From: Erysipelotrichaceae bacterium
GTDB lineage: Bacteria > Bacillota_I > Bacilli_A > RFN20 > CAG-826
NCBI GenBank assembly: GCA_015059105.1
Contig: SVBB01000005.1
Location: 1 to 64,000 of the forward strand
Direction of reading: 5' to 3'
Length of the DNA stretch: 64,000 nt
Shown here: one piece after another, positions 42,469 to 52,700 of the stretch
How the letters are laid out: each line of letters opens with the position of its first letter
Numbering within the stretch: the first letter of the stretch is position 1
The notes under the pieces: generated by a model
Database searches by the model: none
The model's input: the letters and a program-made list of their open reading frames with translations, nothing else
What the model was told of the DNA's origin: nothing
Made by a program: the position numbers and the translations under genes

Positions 42469-43126
42469 GAAATGCGTCTTAACTAAAGAACTATACGATT
42501 GCCAAATCGATTATTTAGCCCCATATTTTAACGAAAGTACTTATCCATGGGAAATCCTTCCAAAGATTAAAGAAATCGTCTCTAATGCCCTTAAAAATGG
42601 TTTAAAAGGCTATTCCCTTCTTAAAGAAGGAGTCTTAGTTGGCGAAAATGTCACAATCGCGGAAACTGCCACTATCATTCCACCCGCAATTATCGGTCCA
42701 GATACAGAGATCAGACCAGGTGCATATTTAAGAGGCAATGTCATCGTTGGTCCTAAATGTGTCTTAGGCAATTCATCCGAATTCAAAAACTGTATCTTAC
42801 TCGAACACGTGCAGTGCCCACATTATAACTATGTCGGTGATTCCATCTTAGGCAACTACGCACATACGGGTGCAGGGACAATATGTTCCAACCTCAAAAG
42901 CGATGGCAAGAATATCGTTATCCATGGCGATAAGGATTATGAAACTGGCTTACGTAAAATCGGTGGCATCTTAGGCGACCACGCGGATGTCGGATGTGGT
43001 TCAGTTCTCAATCCAGGAACAGTCATCGGTAAAAACACTCAAGTGTATCCATTAACAATGGGTAGAGGTGTTTATCCTGAAAACTCTATTGTTAAAGGTA
43101 CAAAAGAGTACGTTGACAAAAAATAA
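42455..43126 (+). CDS. Left-handed beta-helix acyltransferase, GlmU C-terminal-like
   Basis: 223 residues from the ATG that overlaps the glmM end by 14 bases (a GTG two codons later is possible). The hexapeptide repeat region contains VGENVTIAETATIIPPAIIG, PGAYLRGNVIVG and GDHADVGCGSVLNPGTVIGK, the parallel beta-helix of UDP-GlcNAc/acetyltransferases. No nucleotidyltransferase domain is present. With glmM and nagB nearby, N-acetylation of glucosamine-1-phosphate is the best guess. Confidence 0.8.
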   Translation: MSVNKKCVLTKELYDCQIDYLAPYFNESTYPWEILPKIKEIVSNALKNGLKGYSLLKEGVLVGENVTIAETATIIPPAIIGPDTEIRPGAYLRGNVIVGPKCVLGNSSEFKNCILLEHVQCPHYNYVGDSILGNYAHTGAGTICSNLKSDGKNIVIHGDKDYETGLRKIGGILGDHADVGCGSVLNPGTVIGKNTQVYPLTMGRGVYPENSIVKGTKEYVDKK

Positions 43127-43152
43127 ATAATAATACTTAATGTATTCAACAT

Positions 43153-43174
43153 AAGACCCTTTGGGTCTTTTTTA
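43153..43174 (+). terminator. Terminator of the glmM unit
   Basis: AAGACCC-TTT-GGGTCTT followed by TTTT, 27 bases after the stop codon. Confidence 0.88.
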
Positions 43175-43277
43175 TTGTTTGTAATAATTGCTGAAAATAA
43201 AATCCGAAAAAAACATGTTTTTCACGTCTTTATATATAGGGGCATATTTTTACTCACATGTATAAGGAGCAACTATT

Positions 43278-43802
43278 ATGAATATCGTCATTAATTTAGC
43301 AGAAAAAGAATCAACGATAGAGGTATTACAAAAACTAATGGAAAAAGAATACGTTCCATTCGATATTGAAATAACTAATAGCCATATTAAAGATATTAAT
43401 AATATAACTGGGTATAAGCTTTTCACAAAAAGGAGTCTTTATGTTTCTTCTTCAACGCTTTATGAATTAATGCAGCCTCTTGGTGGCAAAGGTCAACATA
43501 ATTATCACGCTTTAACCCCTGAAGATGTTTTTATGGCACTTGATTCTATCAAAGATCCTATGTATGTAATATTTGTTAAAGATAAAAGATACGCGATGAT
43601 ATCGGTAAAACTATCTCACTTTCATATTCCCTTAATGTTAATTGTCGAAACTGAAGCAAGTTTGATTACAAATACTAATGCAAATATTAATAAAGTGGTT
43701 ACTATTTATCCAAAAAGTCACATCGAAGAGTTTATCAATAAATTAGATAAAGAAGCATTGATATATAAAAAACCCTCAAACGAGGGTGAGGTGATAAATT
43801 GA
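43278..43802 (+). CDS. Hypothetical protein resembling phage MuF C-terminal/barnase-EndoU-type nuclease domains
   Basis: 174 residues, no signal. The central part, HALTPEDVFMALDSIKDPMY, VIFVKDKRYAMISV, PLMLIVETEA and NKVVTIYPKS, follows the strand order of small toxin/nuclease domains found at the ends of phage MuF and polyvalent proteins. This is recognised by pattern only. AAGGAG ribosome site. Its last dozen codons and stop lie inside the first hairpin of a structured repeat, so its natural C-terminus may have been replaced. Confidence 0.45.
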   Translation: MNIVINLAEKESTIEVLQKLMEKEYVPFDIEITNSHIKDINNITGYKLFTKRSLYVSSSTLYELMQPLGGKGQHNYHALTPEDVFMALDSIKDPMYVIFVKDKRYAMISVKLSHFHIPLMLIVETEASLITNTNANINKVVTIYPKSHIEEFINKLDKEALIYKKPSNEGEVIN

Positions 43803-43965
43803 GATCCAATAACTGCGCCAATTCGCTTAACTTTCACTCTACCACTAGTTTTAGATCGGTAATCCGATTGAAGACTGAGCGTCATTGTTTATCGCAACGT
43901 CTTGCGAGAGTCATTACCCTTACTCGTAGCTACTTATATAATACAATAGTTGTAATAATTGTAAA
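43769..43965 (+). ncRNA. Structured repeat RNA candidate, copy 2
   Basis: P1 is CCCTC-AAAC-GAGGG (43773-43786), then GATAAATTGAGATCCAATAA, GCG...CGC, hairpin ATCGG-TAAT-CCGAT and the conserved core. The late stem is CGAG (43905-43908)/CTCG (43923-43926), where the other copies have CAGG/CCTG, so two base pairs are changed on both sides. The tail hairpin is TACAATAGTTGTA. The 5' stem overlaps the end of the preceding gene. Confidence 0.65.
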
Positions 43966-43974
43966 TAGAAAAAT

Positions 43975-44172
43975 AAAACCCCAAAGAAGGGGTTATGATA
44001 AATTGAGATCCAATACGGGCGCTACTTCGCCTTAACTTTCACTCTACCACTAGTTTTAGATCGGTAATCCGATTGAAGACTGAGCGTCATTGTTTATCGC
44101 AACGTCTTGCAGGAGGCATTACCCTGACCTGTAGCTATTTATATAATACAACAGTTGTAATAATTGTAAATA
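43975..44172 (+). ncRNA. Structured repeat RNA candidate, copy 3
   Basis: Tandem to copy 2 with a period of 204 bases. P1 AACCCC-AAAGAA-GGGGTT (43977-43994), P2 GGCG-CTACTT-CGCC (one pair longer than in copies 1 and 2), ATCGG-TAAT-CCGAT, late stem CAGG (44110-44113)/CCTG (44128-44131), tail palindrome TACAACAGTTGTA (44147-44159). The central 75 bases are identical to the other copies. Confidence 0.65.
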
Positions 44173-44287
44173 TATTTATCGTAAAGAAGGCATTACTATA
44201 TGACATTTTGACTTGCAACTTAGTAGTCATAAGATACTATTTTGCATTATTTGAAATAAATTACTTTGTAATTTAAACCTGCCTTTT

Positions 44288-44350
44288 ACATTTTTTGGTG
44301 GGGAAAAAGTGTGAAATCTAACATTTTTTGGTGGGGAAAAAGTGTGAAAT
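44288..44350. repeat. Two perfect 30-bp direct repeats
   Basis: A 30-base unit beginning ACATTTTTTGGTGGGGAAAA and ending AGTGTGAAAT occurs at 44288-44317 and 44321-44350, separated by three bases. It resembles the multiple termini of IS21-like elements more than a CRISPR. It lies 58 bases before the AAA/DUF4143 gene and may be a relic or a tandem binding site. Confidence 0.6.
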
Positions 44351-44407
44351 ACTCTTTATTTTTATCTTAAAAAGAAACATAATTAAGGTGTCGAGGAGGC
44401 CATTTAT

Positions 44408-45802
44408 ATGTTCTATAAAAGAAAAGTATATGATTCATTAGTAAAATGGAAACAAGAAGGAAGTAAAAAAGCTATTCTTATCGAAGGGCTAAGACAAATA
44501 GGAAAATCAACTTTATGTGAAGAATTTGTAAATAAAAACTACACTAATGTCTATAAATTTGATTTCAGAGAAAATGAAGACGATAGGCTTATTTTTACTA
44601 GCAACTTCAATCTTGATTCTTTTAAAGAAGATTTATTTATACGTTTTAAAAAAGAATATAACGACAACGATGCAGTATTACTCCTTGATGAAATCGGTGA
44701 CTGCCCTAACGCACGTGCAGCAATAAAATACTTACTAAAAGAAACGAACTTTGATATTATCGCCACTGGATCATTATTAGGTGTACATGGTTTTTCATCT
44801 AGAAAGAAAAGATCTCCATCTGTCGGTTTTACCCATTACTGCACAATGCATTCTTTTGACTTTGAAGAATTCCTATGGGCAATCCAAATCCCTGACACAA
44901 TTATTCAAAGAATTAAAGAAAGTGTTGTTACTTCAACCCCATTAGATGAAAAAAATCATAATCTACTAAAAAAACTATTCAAACACTATATCATCACCGG
45001 AGGAATGCCCGAAGCAGTCGCTCAATATTTATCAAGCCATGATTTTGCGAAAGTTATCACCACTAACACCGACAAACTAAAAGAGATGCAAGGCGACTTT
45101 GGTCGCGTCCTTGATAAAAACGGGGAGGTAACTACTGATAACGATTTGCTCTTTAGAACTAATGAGGTTTATTCAGTGCTTGTTCCAGAACTTGCGAAAG
45201 ATAACGCTAAATTCCAATTCTCAATGATTAGAAAAGGAGCGAGAAGCAAAGAATACGAAAAAACCATCACATGGTTAGAAGACTATGGATTAGTTTGTAA
45301 ATGCTATAACCTAAGGGATTTAAAACTACCATTAGAAGGATATGAAAACATCGATTCATACAAACTTTATTTTGGTGATATTGGTCTATATATAGCAAAA
45401 ATGGGGTTAGAAACCGCCTCATTATTATTGGGCAACGAATTAGATTCATATGGTGGCTATATTTATGAAGGAATTGCTGCAGATATATTAAACAAAGCGG
45501 ATTTCCCTTTGTATTATTTTGATAATGGAAAATCTGAACTTGATTTCATCATACAAGATGACAACAAGTTAGCGATTATAGAAGTAAAGATGAATAAAGG
45601 AAAATCAAAGTCTGCAAAAGCAATCATGGAAGGTAAAAGCAACCATCATGCGGACATTTGTTACCGCGTAACTGATAAGAATTTCTCAATAGGCTCCTAT
45701 TATAAAGGGGTGCCCCACTATGCGCTCCCATTTCTACTTGAACACATTAAAACAAAACTTCTTAAATCGCTCATTGTGGAACCAGTGAAGATAGAAGAAT
45801 GA
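44408..45802 (+). CDS. AAA ATPase with DUF4143 C-terminal domain
   Basis: 464 residues. Walker A LIEGLRQIGKST, Walker B AVLLLDEIGD, and sensor IIATGSLLGV lie in the AAA_14-type N-terminal half. The DUF4143 region follows (about 200-400), with a C-terminal nuclease-like strand pattern YFDNGKSELDFII...LAIIEVKMNKGKS that fits a restriction-endonuclease-like fold. The family is widespread in anaerobes, biochemical role unproved; defence is often suspected. GGAGG ribosome site. Confidence 0.85.
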   Translation: MFYKRKVYDSLVKWKQEGSKKAILIEGLRQIGKSTLCEEFVNKNYTNVYKFDFRENEDDRLIFTSNFNLDSFKEDLFIRFKKEYNDNDAVLLLDEIGDCPNARAAIKYLLKETNFDIIATGSLLGVHGFSSRKKRSPSVGFTHYCTMHSFDFEEFLWAIQIPDTIIQRIKESVVTSTPLDEKNHNLLKKLFKHYIITGGMPEAVAQYLSSHDFAKVITTNTDKLKEMQGDFGRVLDKNGEVTTDNDLLFRTNEVYSVLVPELAKDNAKFQFSMIRKGARSKEYEKTITWLEDYGLVCKCYNLRDLKLPLEGYENIDSYKLYFGDIGLYIAKMGLETASLLLGNELDSYGGYIYEGIAADILNKADFPLYYFDNGKSELDFIIQDDNKLAIIEVKMNKGKSKSAKAIMEGKSNHHADICYRVTDKNFSIGSYYKGVPHYALPFLLEHIKTKLLKSLIVEPVKIEE

Positions 45803-46609
45803 TTATGCTTTTGAATCATCTATTTCTTTTTTGATGGCAATCAATTCTTTTAATAAAGATTCCTTCATACTTTGAGGAAGATCATTATTCAAAACACCTT
45901 GGATATAATCGTCGATATCTATTTCGCCATTATAAAACATCTCTTTGATATTCGGCCCTAATGATAGTTCTGTTTTATTAAGATTAATTGGACCATGTTT
46001 TTTAAGTAGTTCGCTTGGCGTATAACCACGATTAACCCATAATCTCGTATTGTTATATAAAGCTTGAATAATCCCAACTACTTTTTGAGTTGTTTCAAAA
46101 TCGAATTCAAATCCCCAAAACAATAGTCTCTTAAGAGTCATTGTTAATGGATCGTTGCCATCATAATATGAAAGGCTTTGGAAATCATAAAATATCGTTG
46201 TAACACAAAGATCCGTATTACCACGGCCATTATTTCTCAAAATCTTTTTTAGTTCTTTAACTTCTTTATTATTATATTGTTCCCAATAATTATAAGATGA
46301 GTGATTGAGAAACTTGTCATATGTTTTCGGAATATAATAGTCTTTGTCTTTTTGTAAACCCAATATAGCGTCTATACTTTCAGAATCCAAAAAATCTTCG
46401 ACGATGAGATATAGATTTCTTTTTCTCGTTTTCCAAATGCTGTAAGTGTGAGTAAATTTATCAAAACGAGTAGATAAGTCTTTTATGAATGATTTTTTCT
46501 CTGCCTCTGGATAATAATGCTTAAAGATATCAAAAGCATTATCGGAATCAATAACTCCATATAGTTTCACACATCCAATATAGAATTCGCGATATTGTTT
46601 CGGCGTCAT
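45803..46609 (-). CDS. Hypothetical protein with a YTPSEL-type motif
   Basis: 268 residues, soluble, helical and charged. NNTRLWVNRGYTPSELLKKH resembles a segment that precedes the SEC-C zinc motif in many Bacillota proteins, but no SEC-C cysteines follow. No other recognisable domain. It abuts the convergent AAA/DUF4143 gene with no base between stop codons, so both transcripts probably overlap. Confidence 0.55.
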   Translation of the reverse strand: MTPKQYREFYIGCVKLYGVIDSDNAFDIFKHYYPEAEKKSFIKDLSTRFDKFTHTYSIWKTRKRNLYLIVEDFLDSESIDAILGLQKDKDYYIPKTYDKFLNHSSYNYWEQYNNKEVKELKKILRNNGRGNTDLCVTTIFYDFQSLSYYDGNDPLTMTLKRLLFWGFEFDFETTQKVVGIIQALYNNTRLWVNRGYTPSELLKKHGPINLNKTELSLGPNIKEMFYNGEIDIDDYIQGVLNNDLPQSMKESLLKELIAIKKEIDDSKA

Positions 46610-46660
46610 ATTTATTATTTTAAACCATAGTGTGTATCAATACAAAGATTCATTATCAAA

Positions 46661-46700
46661 AGGCCTAGCGTGTCGCTAAGCCTTAACGCATTCACTGCGT
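46661..46700 (-). terminator. Terminator of the giant lipoprotein gene
   Basis: Minus strand GGCTTAGC-GACAC-GCTAGGCC followed by TTTTGAT. A second small hairpin, ACGCA-TTCAC-TGCGT, lies just before it. Confidence 0.7.
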
Positions 46701-46724
46701 AAATATATTATAGTCGCAAGATTA

Positions 46725-49700
46725 TTACCAATTGATGTTGATTGTTGTTGCTTCACTTACAGTAATAGATTGATCATCGTTAGGATACCAGTTATCATTG
46801 TCACCCCAATTATGAGCATCATTATCAAGTCTTATCTTATATTTGTAAGTGTTGTTAACTGTCCATTCAACTGTTCCTTCCCATATTTTGGAATTGGCCG
46901 CTGTTTCAACTAATTTAATAGCGTTTGCGTTTGATGCTGACCATTCACAAAAATCGCCAACAATATAAACGGAACCACCCCAATCAGTAACATCGCCTTT
47001 GTTTTTTAAATCAGCGTGGAAAGTAATTGTTACTTTTTCTCCTGGTTCAGGGTCGGGAGAAGGTCTAGCAGGGAAAGTAATTGCACCTTTGTTTTCAACA
47101 ACAGCATCGACACCAACAGCAAATATTCTGTTCTTTTGAACTGTGTTTTCCCAAACATAAGTGGTTGGATCACTCGACGCTATTCTCACAAACTTATAGT
47201 TATATTCTTCTTTTGGAAGAAGTTGGATGGTTAATTTATAACACCCTTCAGTGTTGTCATATACCATTTTATAACTATCACTTGCTTTCCAAGCTGTTTC
47301 ATCAACAAAAGTGAAATCACCAACAACGTACAATGATTCACCATCTAAGATATCATCACAAGTGGCTTTGAAAGTGACATTAGTATTAATTGCTTCGATA
47401 TAGATTGTAAGTTTTTCATTCTTTTCTCTTAAATAAAGCTTGTAGTTGCCTGCAATATTAACAACTATATTGTCGTCATCATCAGCGACAAAGTTTGCTT
47501 TAGCGCCGCCATCATCCACAGACTCAAAGCCAAGCCATAATGAATTACCATCGTTTACTTTAATCTTTGTACTCTTATCTAGACCAAGTTGAATAGACCA
47601 TTGATGTGCTACACCTTCTGGTAAACTCTCTTCATCTTTTTCTAAAACAGCAGTACTAGTTGAATAATTCCAAATATCGCCAACTCCTAAAACTTTATAG
47701 ATAGTTTCCTCTGTTGAATGCACACCAAAGTAAACAGTACCAGCAGCTTTTGCAAAGATATCGACTTCGCAATCTTTTAAGACAGTGTAAGTCTTTGTAC
47801 CACTATCATAAGAAATGTATTCTTCTGCGCCTGCTTCAGGAGTTAAACCTAATGCAGTTTTGCCGTCTGTATCAAAAATCTTGAATGTTTGATCTTTGCT
47901 AAGAGCAACATCATCTTTCTTGAATTGAACAGTTCCACCATTATAGTCGAAGGCTAAATCAGTTTGAGGTGCTTCACCAACTTGAAGTTTGTAGTTCGCA
48001 CCAACAAAGCCTAAATAGATAGTAACAGTCTTGTTAGCGTCATTTGCGACTTTAAAGTATAGAGTAACTTGGCCTGCGTATAATGGTTTGATGTTGCTTC
48101 CAGATGGGTTTTCAAAATAAACATGGCCTTCTTCTTGAGAAACACAGTTAAATGGGAATGTTTCCATATTTACACAGTTCATTGGTTTGAATAATTCGTT
48201 AGCAGAAACATCAAACACGGATTTATATTGAGCGAGATAATTAGCTTTTTCTCCTTCAGGTAATTCATCATAAGCATCTACAAACATGAATCCACTGCTT
48301 GGAAGCATTTCATCTTTACAAACGACTTTATATGCATCAATGAATGTAACACCTGTTAGCCAAACTTCCCAAACATTGCCTTCGTTCTTATGGAGAACAT
48401 ACGCATGAGCATCATTAACAGCTAAACTAGTTTTTAATGTATCGCTTGGTTTGACTGCATTATTAATGTTTAATACACCACCGGCTTTAGGGTTTGCAGC
48501 TTTATTTTCACCAGCAATTCTCACGACGATTGCTTGTTCTTTAGCAATATCGAGTTCATCACCGACATATTCAAATTTTTCATCATAACCTTGATCAACA
48601 TCATTTGACTTAGTTAATTGAACTTTCTTACTACCAATAGTAATTGAATACTTATATTCAACTGCTACTTGGCAAGTATCTCTTACAGTTTCTTCTTCAT
48701 CAATAACACCATCTTGGTCTAAATCGATGAACGCTGTTATTGTGACATTTCCTTCTTTTACAGGAGTAACTACACCATTAGCAACAGTTGCAACATCTTC
48801 ATCGCTGCTCTTCCAAGCGAGAAGTTCCGCTTGGGTAGTATTAGCAGGAGTAAATTCACAGTTAAGAGTTAATGTTTCGCCCATAAAGAGGGTTCCAGAA
48901 GCATATTCGTCTTCACCATTTCTAATCGCTAATCCAGTAGCAGGAATAACTTGCTCAATGACATTGACATTAAATGTGTTAGATAAACCTAAGTATTGGA
49001 CAGTAATAACTGTGTTGTTTTTAATCACTGTCACAGTATTTCCAGCGACGCCATCAACGAGGTATGTAACACCTTCTTTACCTGCGCTACCAAGGAATTC
49101 CTCCATTTTGCTGCCAAATTGATCTTTAACTATAACGGTTAAAGTGCTTAAATTACTGATTGAGCTATTAACAACGATATCACCACCACTATAAGAAACT
49201 TCTAATGTGGTAGCGACAGGGAGTTCTTGTACGTAGAAATATCCGTTATACCATCCTTCTCCACCATCTCCATTAGGTCTAAAGTAAATTTGGTATAAAC
49301 CATCTTTTGCAACTTGATATTCATTACCTGAACCAGAAGGATAATAAACTGTCGCATCCGCATTCATTACTTTAATACCATCGCCGTTTTTTAACATCAA
49401 TGATTCGCTTAATAAGAATTCACCAGTAACAGAAGGATTTTCACTTAATTCATATTCTTTAGTGCTCCATTTTCCGGAATCACCATTAATCTTGCCGACA
49501 ACATAATAATGAACAACAGGAATATCTTCCCAAGTTGCAACGATTGTTACGTCATCTGTTAAAACACCAATGCTAGCGCCAGGTTGTTTAACTTGTTCAT
49601 TGACTAACCAACCTGCAAATTGCTGCCCAGATGGTGCGTCATATGGGTTAGCTGGTAAGAAGTATTCAATGCCTTTATCTACTGGAATATTAGTTGTTTC

Positions 49701-52700
49701 GCCTTCTGCAGATGGTTTTTGTGTAATAGATACTTTTACGATAGAAGCAGAAATCTTGTTGTTTTGAGTATTAATAACAAAGTTATAATATCTACCAAAT
49801 GCTAGGATAATGTTGTGGTTATCGTCTTTATCATCAACAAACACTTTTGTTCCACCAATATCTAGTGATTTTGCTTCATCGCTCAAAGCTTCGTAAGATA
49901 AACATCCGTCCCAGACACCATTGATGCAAACCTTAAATTTGGCGTCTTTCGCTAATTGAACATTCAATAACGAAACTTGGTTTTCACCAGTAGAAACAAA
50001 CGAATAAGTAGTATCAGTCTCAACCCAGCCATTCATAGAACCAACAAGGGCATAGTTATTCACAACTGGAACAGGAGTATAGCCACTCACTCTTACTTTG
50101 AAAGCAACTGGGTCGACTGTGACAGTTAAATCTCCACCTTCAATGATTGCCATTCCATCAGTGAGGTTGTTATTTTCCATATCTGTGTCTTTGCTATAAG
50201 CATCATAGGAGAATGATAAGACATCACCAGCTTTAAGACCGTTAACTTCAAATACATATTTGCCGTCTACCTTTTCAGTGGCTATTTTACTTTGGTTCCA
50301 AGCACCATTAACATAGATAGCTAAACCTTTAGTTCTATCAAGAGCAATCTTGTAACCATTTGTATAAATCTTGAAGTAAATATTATATACACCAGCATCT
50401 AAATAGATATTGCTATCGCTTTCATCTGGAGTGTTGCCTTCTAGATAATTATCGCCATAATAAACGCCTTTAATACTTAAGACCTTCATATTTAATGGTT
50501 CAGTAACTGTCAATTGATATTTAACTTGGCCAATGGCGTTAGCTTCTTCGATATCAACGTGAGTACCAACTAAAGCAGTATCCCAAGCCCATTTGTTTGG
50601 ATCGCTATCGACTGCGCTGCCACAGGCAAGTTTATATAATTCATAATCATGAATCACATTAACGAGTTCAATGAATACACCCTCGGCATTCGCGTGGAAG
50701 ATATATTGACCATCTTGGAGAACGATGAAGTCGTTATATGTGCCAGTACCAGAGAAATACCCTTGCACTGTTTCGCTTGTTTTCACCAAATCAAGATCGT
50801 TGTAATGCAAATAATGATCACTAGTTCCATCAATGATTTTGACATATAAGACATCGTTTCTATATAAAGTTAATGTTTCAGATTTAAAGTACCCGACATT
50901 AACTGTATCCTCGCTAAGAGCGTTAGCAACATCGTTGACATAAATGTTATTAGGCTTTACCCAAATACAGCTATTAGTTGTGCGATAGGCATAATCATAT
51001 GTCTTTCTCACTACAACAGCACTGGTCCAGTCAGAACCATCAAATTTTTCACCTTCTTTAACTTCAACGAGCAAGAAGCCATCAACATTGAAGATATCCG
51101 CGCCAACATTGAATGTCACGTTTGTGCCATCAATAGTCGCTGGGTAAGCCTTATTAAAAGTTTTATCTTTATTCCATGCCCAAACCGCTACAGAATTACC
51201 CTCTGCGATCGCTTCGTCAATGCTTACAGTCTTGCTTGTAGTCACATAATCAGTGATTGCAACTTTAAGATCAGCATCAACTTTAAAGTCATAGAACTTA
51301 TAACCGACTGCTTTAAATTCAGCGACAGCAGGATTTTCGCCGTAATATAAATTCAACTCATCACCATTTCTATCGTAGAAGGAAATCTTATCTCCATCAG
51401 CGAGATAGATTCTATATTCTGCCTTGTATTCAGATGATTGTTCTTTAATATCTGTTAATTCGATAGGAGAACCATTAACTTTAGCTTTAACTCTGTATAA
51501 GTCTTCTTCGCTGACGATAGAGAATCCACCAGGAAGCGCATATATCGTATACTTGCCTGCTGTAACAACAACAAGGTTACCATCGCCATCATGAGTGAAG
51601 GAAGCATATGTTTCAGGAGTACAGAATGATTCTAGTAAGTTTGCGTAATGTAAGTAGTAGTTTTCACAAGCGAGGAAGAACTTATCGCCTACATTAAGAG
51701 TAATTTGATCGCTAACATAATTATTCTTTTCTTGAACATAAGTTAATGGATAAACAACTGGATTATCCCAATCAGCAAGAGGAGCAACAGTCACTTGATT
51801 GACAATCGCTTTCCATTCTGTGGATGTATCACTCATCGTAATGTGATTTGATTCTCTTAAAACGATTGTGCTCCAGTCGTTACCAGAAGTTGATGGAGTA
51901 ATAGGATGTAAATCATCTCTCACTTCCACAAACATATATCCGGTAATTAAATCAGTATTCGTACCGAAATCAAATGTGTATTTAGAAGTCAATGGGTCAA
52001 AAGAATCCACTTCTACAACATATTTATTATCACTACTATCCCAGCCATAGGCATAAACGTTATGGGTAGGAGCAGTACCAGTGATAACAACAGACTTTTC
52101 AGTATTTCTTTCAACATAGAAGTAGCCTTCATACCATCCTTGGTGGCCGCCTTCTGGTCTGAAGTAAACCTTATATTCACCATCTACGGGGATATCGTAT
52201 TCGTTATCTTCACCATCAGGGTAATAAACATAACCATTAGAATTCATCACTTTAATGCCATCACCGGCTTTTAAAGAGATGTAATTTTCTAATAAATATT
52301 CACCTTCGACTTGGCCATTTTCAACTAATTCATAGTCGGTCGCATCCCATTTGTCTTCACCACCGATTATGCCAACAACATAATATTGATTAGCTGGAAT
52401 ATCTTCATATTTGGCAGTGATTGTCACATTGCCCTCAATATCTATTTCAGCATCAGGATATTGTAATTCAGCTTCGTTACCAACTTGCCATCCTTCAAAT
52501 TGCTTACCATCAGGAGCAGTAAATGTTGATTTTGGTAAGACAAATGTACCAGCTTGCATCACTACTGAATCCATTGAACCACTACCTTCTCCAGCGGAGA
52601 AAGTAATCGTATATTCTGGATCGATTTCAACGAGGTCAACTTTTAAAGAAGAACCTGTAATTGTGAAATTGAATGTACCATTCTTAAGAGCTTTTAATGC

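Noticed and set aside
43799-44276. Short ORFs translating to similar peptides (HSTTSFRSVIRLKTERHC) here and at 27.1 kb, looking like a small protein family
   Set aside because: They lie wholly inside the structured repeat, lack ribosome sites, and the copies vary in stems with paired changes rather than in codon third positions.
44288-44350. CRISPR array
   Set aside because: Only two repeats with a three-base spacer, and no cas genes in the window.
48727-49122. Plus-strand ORF of 131 codons, and others, within the giant lipoprotein gene
   Set aside because: Low-complexity shadow ORFs opposite a Ser/Thr/Val-rich gene, without ribosome sites.
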